DNA of 35,343 nucleotides from the NCBI GenBank assembly GCA_021740045.1, contig JAIPAP010000041.1, positions 1 through 35,343 on the forward strand, in the 5' to 3' direction. The stretch is from Bacteroidales bacterium. Its GTDB lineage: Bacteria > Bacteroidota > Bacteroidia > Bacteroidales > JAIPAP01. This document shows, in pieces, positions 31,250 to 35,343 of this stretch. The notes under the pieces are model-generated. The model was not told where the DNA came from. It saw only the letters and a list, made by a program, of their open reading frames with translations, and did not search any database. Within the stretch, counting starts at the first letter, position 1, and each line of letters starts with the position of its first letter. The position numbers and the translations under genes are program-made.

Positions 31250-32902
31250 TTAAAAAGCCCGGACGGCCCTGACACGTATATAGTAGTCCTTACCGTAGTT
31301 GTACTGACCGCCATCGCTGAAACTCTGGCCCCAGGCGATGCTAGAACTGTACTCCGAAGAACTCCAATAGACGTTGTCTGCAAAGCCTCCCATGCCGGCC
31401 TGATGCAGGTTTTCGTACATCAGGTTGAGTTCGTCTATTGAGGGCAAAAACCAGTCGCTGTAACCGTTAAGTTCCAGCTCATCGCAAATACGGGCAGCAA
31501 TGCCGCTTTCGCTGCAACCAGCTACAATAGCTGCTGTGTTCGCGGCCCCGTCACCTATGCCGGTACCGGTCCCCCCAATTGCAGTGCCCCAGCAACCCCA
31601 TTCTGCATCAGTATGCTGGTCACTTTCGGCACAAACCAGTCCACCGCCTTGACCGTCCAAATAAAAAACAATACCTCCCGCATATACTTCGCCTATATCT
31701 GGAATATAAATGCTTTTCTCCATTTTCGCAGATTTATATCCTTCTAAATAAGCATAAACCCGATAGGTGTATTCATTATTTACCAAATCTACATTTTCAT
31801 CACTGAAATTGGTGGTTTCGGAATCAACCACAGCAAAATCATTTTCCCATGCCCCATCATTCACCTTGCGGTCGATTTTAAAGCCTTCATGGCCGGTGGT
31901 GTTGTAATCCCAGTTTAAGGTAACAGAAGAGATGGAGTTGGCTGTTATTTCCAGGTTTTCCGGTGGGGGTATCGTTGCATCAAAATCACTTTCAACAAAT
32001 GAAGAATGGTATTGGCCAACATAGGCGCTTACACGGTAAAAAACCTGCGTGTTCAGGTCAAAATCCGTATCCTGGTAGTGGGTTTCTGTAACCGTAGCAA
32101 TTTCTTCCCAGTTGCCTCCTTTATATTTTCGTTCAATCTTGAATCCATCTTCTCCATTGCTATTGTCCGTCCATTGCAATGTTGCTGTGGTAATAGGATT
32201 TCTTATGATTTGTAAATCAGCGGGGGGAATTAATGCTGCATCAGTACTTGTTAAGATTTGTTCCGATTCATAACCTTCGTAATAAGCGTACAAACGATAC
32301 TTAACATTTAATCCTTTTGCGGGGTTTACAAAGACATTGGTATCAATAAATTCGGTATGGTTGGCCTCAACTGTTCCATAAGCTGTTTTCCATTGCCCAT
32401 CCGCTGTTTTACGGTCAATCTTAAAGCCTTGTTCCCCGGAGGAGTTATCCGTCCAGCTTAGCTTATAGCTTTTATCGGATAGCTTTTCCGTTTGGAAGTT
32501 GGAAGGTTCCGGGAAAGCTTCCTCAAATTCTACACTAGTTTTTTGCGTTACCTGCTCATCAAACCTGGTTCTAATGCGGTAATAATGTGTTTTATCCAAT
32601 TCAATATCAGTATCAATCCATTCATGTGTATCGCCACTAACGGTGGCAACGGCATTCTGCCAGTTTTCCTCACCGGTCTTTTTATCAATCACAAAGCTTT
32701 CGGCATGCTCCGCATCGCACTCCCAGGTGAGTTTCTTTTCAAAAATGCCCAGGTGTTCCACTTGAAGGTTGTAAGGCGCCAGGCTGTCAATGTTTACCTG
32801 CGGGTCGTAGGGGTTATCGTATTTCCTTTCTTCACAGGTGGTTAGCGTTACTATTGCAATGAGGGAAAGTAGAATGCTGGGTTTTGGTTTTATGTGTTTC
32901 AT
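31250..32902 (-). CDS. FN3-repeat lipoprotein with DUF1566/Lcl C-terminal variable domain (probable DGR target 2)
   Basis: This is a tandem paralogue of 550 residues with the same layout: lipoprotein signal (VTLTTCEERK, lipidated Cys23), four FN3-like repeats (~34-400) and a DUF1566/Lcl domain (~405-550) ending RVRAVRAF. Two acidic residues directly follow the Cys, consistent with surface lipoprotein export. The DUF1566 core (GIGDGAANTAAIVAGCSESG, DWFLPSIDELNLMYEN) is almost the same as in copy 1, while the ~33 residues after WSSSE diverge. The copies lie head to tail with an offset of about 1.8 kb, and their 3' flanks are also homologous, so they arose by tandem duplication. Transcription is leftward, with a separate terminator for each copy. 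Confidence 0.85.
   Translation of the reverse strand: MKHIKPKPSILLSLIAIVTLTTCEERKYDNPYDPQVNIDSLAPYNLQVEHLGIFEKKLTWECDAEHAESFVIDKKTGEENWQNAVATVSGDTHEWIDTDIELDKTHYYRIRTRFDEQVTQKTSVEFEEAFPEPSNFQTEKLSDKSYKLSWTDNSSGEQGFKIDRKTADGQWKTAYGTVEANHTEFIDTNVFVNPAKGLNVKYRLYAYYEGYESEQILTSTDAALIPPADLQIIRNPITTATLQWTDNSNGEDGFKIERKYKGGNWEEIATVTETHYQDTDFDLNTQVFYRVSAYVGQYHSSFVESDFDATIPPPENLEITANSISSVTLNWDYNTTGHEGFKIDRKVNDGAWENDFAVVDSETTNFSDENVDLVNNEYTYRVYAYLEGYKSAKMEKSIYIPDIGEVYAGGIVFYLDGQGGGLVCAESDQHTDAEWGCWGTAIGGTGTGIGDGAANTAAIVAGCSESGIAARICDELELNGYSDWFLPSIDELNLMYENLHQAGMGGFADNVYWSSSEYSSSIAWGQSFSDGGQYNYGKDYYIRVRAVRAF
31253..31372 (-). other. Putative DGR variable region 2
   Basis: This is the counterpart of 29462-29581. 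After WSSSE, 33 of 99 bases differ between the copies: 17 at first, 10 at second and 6 at third codon positions. In the ~100 bases of coding sequence just upstream (31418-31517) only 10 differ, mostly silently. Many differing codons are explained by a common AAC or AAT template codon (for example GTC/TAC, AGT/GAT, GGC/TAC, TAT/GGT). Confidence 0.75.
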
Positions 32903-32917
32903 GGTGCCAAATTTTAG

Positions 32918-32934
32918 TCCCGATGACTTCGGGA
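32918..32934. repeat. TCCCGA...TCGGGA dyad upstream of lipoprotein 2
   Basis: TCCCGA (32918-32923) and TCGGGA (32929-32934) pair around TGACT. It lies 15 bases before the start codon of the second lipoprotein and could affect its leader. A related dyad lies at 35309-35330. Confidence 0.6.
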
Positions 32935-32978
32935 TTAGATTTACGATTTTAGTTTCACTGATGTCCGGTAAACATCAA

Positions 32979-33133
32979 GGAGATTTCCTGCCCTCGCCTG
33001 AGGCGAGGCAGTTGGGCTCCCACAGCCCCCCTTACAAAACTCATAACTAATTGTCATTTCGAACTTTAACCCTATTACCCCGAGCTTAATAGTCATCGGA
33101 ATTACCGGTATAGGGTTAAAGTGAGAAATCTCC
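32979..33133. repeat. MITE-like element with 9-base inverted ends
   Basis: GGAGATTTC (32979-32987) and GAAATCTCC (33125-33133) bound a stretch without genes. Inside are a CTCGCC/GGCGAG dyad (32993-33007) and a strong inverted repeat with perfect 13-base arms, ACTTTAACCCTAT (33063-33075) and its complement (33110-33122). TTGTCATTTCGAAC precedes the left arm. It lies between the second PEGA gene and lipoprotein 2. Confidence 0.6.
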
Positions 33134-33180
33134 ATCCTACATTCACGCTCTCCTGACAATAGTGTTATCATAATTTACAT

Positions 33181-35205
33181 TTACAATTTAAAATTAACAC
33201 CCAGCACCAATCCATCCCCATAGGGCTTTGCTGTTATGTCTAATTTGTTCTTAACCTTGCCTTGCTTAACAGCGTGAATAATAGCCGGCACCAAACAGGC
33301 TGCTCCTACACCATAACCGATCAGGGAAAGCTGATCTTCCTTGTCTACTTGCTCACGCAAGTCGATGGCATCCTGGGTCACATTGGTATCTTGATATTCG
33401 TCATAATGCTTGTCGGCAGATTGCTGGAAATAGGCTCCGGCTCCTGCACTTAATATGGCTGCCGCACCCCATACTAGTTTTTCGCGTTTGTGTTTGTTAA
33501 ACGTTTGCTGCAAGCTTCCTTTATAGGTCTGCATTTGAAAGGTGAGCTTCTTTTGCTCGTTGGCTTTTACCGTAATTGCCCTGGTGTTATCCAGAAAGCC
33601 GTCTTTTTTCAGGGTAATGGTATAATCGCCTATGAGCAAGGGCAGCACCGCCGGTGTGGTCTTTTTTTGCTCTTGGTTATTCACATAGATTTCGGCGCCA
33701 CGGGTTTTGCGGGGTTCGGAGAAAATGGACACGCTGCCTTGTATGGGTTGCGGGTTTAAGTTTAGGGTCCGGGTATCACCAACGGATAAATAGATTTCTT
33801 CTTCGTCATCCAGGTGTTTGTCTCGTGTGGCTTTAAACATATAGCGGCCGGGCTGAAGCTTGGCCTTGTATTGCCCGGTGCCTACCCGCTCATTGTTTTG
33901 GTAAATGGTGGCTCCGGGCGCATTCACTTCCACGGTGCCAAAATCTTGGGTGAGCACGATCATCTTTTCGGTGGTTTGCTCATTGTTAATGGTTAGGCGT
34001 TCGGTAACTTCGTTCCAGAGGTCTTTGGTTACGCGCAGTTCATAGTTGCCGGAAGCCAGGCGGTTTTCGGTGTGGGGCGTGGTCCCTATCATTTCGTCAT
34101 CCAAATACACCCGCGCTCCGCTGGGTTCGGAGTTGACCGTTAGGCTGCCAAAGGCCGGATCGAGGGTGAGTTTAGGGCTTATATCATCGCCATCCGCTAT
34201 GGTAAATTCCAGGGTTTCGCTGTGGTATAAGTCCATTTCGGCGCGCAGGGTGTGGTTGCCGCTTTCAATTTTTTGGCGGGGGATGGGCGCTGTGCCCAGT
34301 GATTTTCCGTCGAGGAAGATTTCGGCTCCACTTGGTTCGGAATTTACGGCTATATAGCCAAAGCGGGGCGTTAATTTTATACGCGGCAATTCTTTGGTAT
34401 CACCTTCGGCCAGAGAAAAGGTAGCGCTATAGGTATGATAGAGATTCTTTTTAAGCGTAAGATCGTATACCCCGGCAATTATCTGATCGGTGTATGGCGT
34501 TACCCCCACCTTTTGGTTATTGAGCAACACATCGGCACCGGCAGGCTCGGACGTGATGGTGATAATACCGGGGAGCTTCATGGTGGTTTGTTCCTGTCCT
34601 TCCTGCAAGCGAATGTCGATCACCCGTTCTTCTTCCACGGTGATGTTCCTATTAACCTCACTATAGCCTTCTTTGCTATAGGTAAAGGAATAATTGCCTT
34701 TGGGAAGCTGGAACTCGGCCACCGTTCCGGTGGATTGCACCGGGGCAACGCCACCCCTGGAAATGTACACCTGGCTTACATTAAACCGGAAGGTGGTTTT
34801 GATGAGGTCTTCATCCAGCGCCTGTTTATCGCCGGTACCGGTGAGCTCCAGCACATAAACCGTGGAGGACTCAATGGGCATGGGAAAGGAAAAGGTCTTG
34901 GCAATAAAGCCTTCTTTCACAAATTTCAGTTGTTGCTCACCGGGCGAGACATACACCCAATAGTCGCCTTCTTTATAACTAACATCGCCAACCGCTCCAG
35001 CATTGGGTAAGATAGTCACACCGCTCAGGCCGGTGCGCACCTTGATCAAGGCACATTCCTCGCCATTAATATCGGTTCGTTCATAACGAATAGCCGCAAT
35101 ATCATTTGGCGCCTTATAAAAATTCAATACTTTGAATTCGCCGGCTGATAAGGCCGTTGGTATCAGCAGCAGGGTGATAGCGAGCAGGATAAAATTACGC
35201 AGCAT
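33181..35205 (-). CDS. Secreted multi-PEGA-repeat protein
   Basis: This protein of 674 residues has a signal peptide (1-21, ALSAG). The N-terminal domain (~23-120) contains DINGEECALIKVRTGLSG and GDYWVYVSPGEQQL and is shared with the protein at 17107-19083. Five or six PEGA-type repeats follow (~140-560), the clearest being ITSEPAGADVLLNNQKVGVTPY, VNSEPSGAEIFLDGKSLGTAPI and VNSEPSGARVYLDDEMIGTTPH. The C-terminal part (~575-674) has two hydrophobic stretches (WGAAAILSAGAGAYF, LIGYGVGAACLVPAIIHAV) and a short beta tail, unlike the barrel-like end of the other PEGA protein. It is probably an envelope-anchored scaffold. PEGA repeats have no enzymatic role. It closes the envelope-rich region. Confidence 0.85.
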   Translation of the reverse strand: MLRNFILLAITLLLIPTALSAGEFKVLNFYKAPNDIAAIRYERTDINGEECALIKVRTGLSGVTILPNAGAVGDVSYKEGDYWVYVSPGEQQLKFVKEGFIAKTFSFPMPIESSTVYVLELTGTGDKQALDEDLIKTTFRFNVSQVYISRGGVAPVQSTGTVAEFQLPKGNYSFTYSKEGYSEVNRNITVEEERVIDIRLQEGQEQTTMKLPGIITITSEPAGADVLLNNQKVGVTPYTDQIIAGVYDLTLKKNLYHTYSATFSLAEGDTKELPRIKLTPRFGYIAVNSEPSGAEIFLDGKSLGTAPIPRQKIESGNHTLRAEMDLYHSETLEFTIADGDDISPKLTLDPAFGSLTVNSEPSGARVYLDDEMIGTTPHTENRLASGNYELRVTKDLWNEVTERLTINNEQTTEKMIVLTQDFGTVEVNAPGATIYQNNERVGTGQYKAKLQPGRYMFKATRDKHLDDEEEIYLSVGDTRTLNLNPQPIQGSVSIFSEPRKTRGAEIYVNNQEQKKTTPAVLPLLIGDYTITLKKDGFLDNTRAITVKANEQKKLTFQMQTYKGSLQQTFNKHKREKLVWGAAAILSAGAGAYFQQSADKHYDEYQDTNVTQDAIDLREQVDKEDQLSLIGYGVGAACLVPAIIHAVKQGKVKNKLDITAKPYGDGLVLGVNFKL

Positions 35206-35308
35206 AAAAATTGGTTTTTGGATTGAATAATAGATAGAGTAAAATTATAAAAAAATCATTGTTGTCCGGGAAAAATGTATTTAGCAATGAGATTTCTCGC
35301 TTTATGCC

Positions 35309-35330
35309 GATCCCGATAGTCATCGGGATC
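35309..35330. repeat. GATCCCGAT...ATCGGGATC dyad
   Basis: Perfect nine-base arms (35309-35317 and 35322-35330) surround AGTC. GAGATTTCTC (35290-35299), the same motif that bounds the element at 32979-33133, lies ten bases upstream. There is no gene between 35206 and the window end. Confidence 0.7.
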
Positions 35331-35343
35331 ATCGTCATAAAGA

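Overview
The window looks like a chromosomal piece of a Bacteroidota bacterium, probably an environmental, Bacteroidales- or Marinilabiliales-like lineage. The reasons are the -33 TTG / -7 TAnnTTTG promoters ahead of the SRP RNA and tRNA-Lys genes, the near absence of strong Shine-Dalgarno sites, a lipoprotein TamA homologue (TamL type), DUF4199, Bacteroidota-style secreted PEGA proteins, and intergenic space filled with short palindromes and 7-base periodic repeats. Gene calls rest on reading translated motifs; no database search was run.

Layout. 1-4.6 kb: a leftward run of baeRF-family protein, FAD/NAD(P)H oxidoreductase, lipoate-protein ligase and DUF1338 protein. 4.8-7.9 kb: a CLC anion transporter/channel with CBS domains facing an MFS permease. 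8.2-12.0 kb: a TamL-type outer-membrane assembly lipoprotein followed by a RecD-like helicase. 12.0-15.7 kb: a glycan operon (DUF4199 protein, GT2, GT4-like transferase, GHMP sugar kinase). 15.9-17.1 kb: small SRP RNA, a Sua5/TsaC-like enzyme and tRNA-Lys. 17.1-28.1 kb: an envelope-rich region with a PEGA protein, a secreted transglutaminase-like operon ending in a DUF2135 protein, two LPP20/FlgT-like proteins facing away from each other, and two paralogous coiled-coil PD-(D/E)XK nuclease-like proteins. 28.1-29.4 kb is about 1.3 kb without an intact gene, holding repeats and a toxin relic. 29.4-35.2 kb: two tandem lipoproteins with fibronectin type III stalks and DUF1566/Lcl (C-type-lectin-like) ends, then a second PEGA protein.

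The main discovery is in the tandem lipoproteins. They are close to 90% identical in nucleotides until the last ~40 codons. There the difference rises to 33 of 99 bases, 27 of them at codon positions 1 and 2, at scattered residues inside an otherwise fixed WSSSE...AW.Q.F...K...RVRAVRAF frame. The GC-rich final codons are then nearly identical again. This is the signature of variable regions rewritten by a diversity-generating retroelement (DGR). No reverse transcriptase, Avd or template repeat is visible here, so the machinery would act from elsewhere in the genome. The lipid anchor, FN3 stalk and variable lectin-fold tip suggest a diversified surface-binding protein next to a large envelope gene cluster.

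A second recurring pattern is a set of intergenic arrays with 7-base periodicity. At least six loci carry four unrelated core sequences, and three of the arrays start within a few bases of a stop codon.
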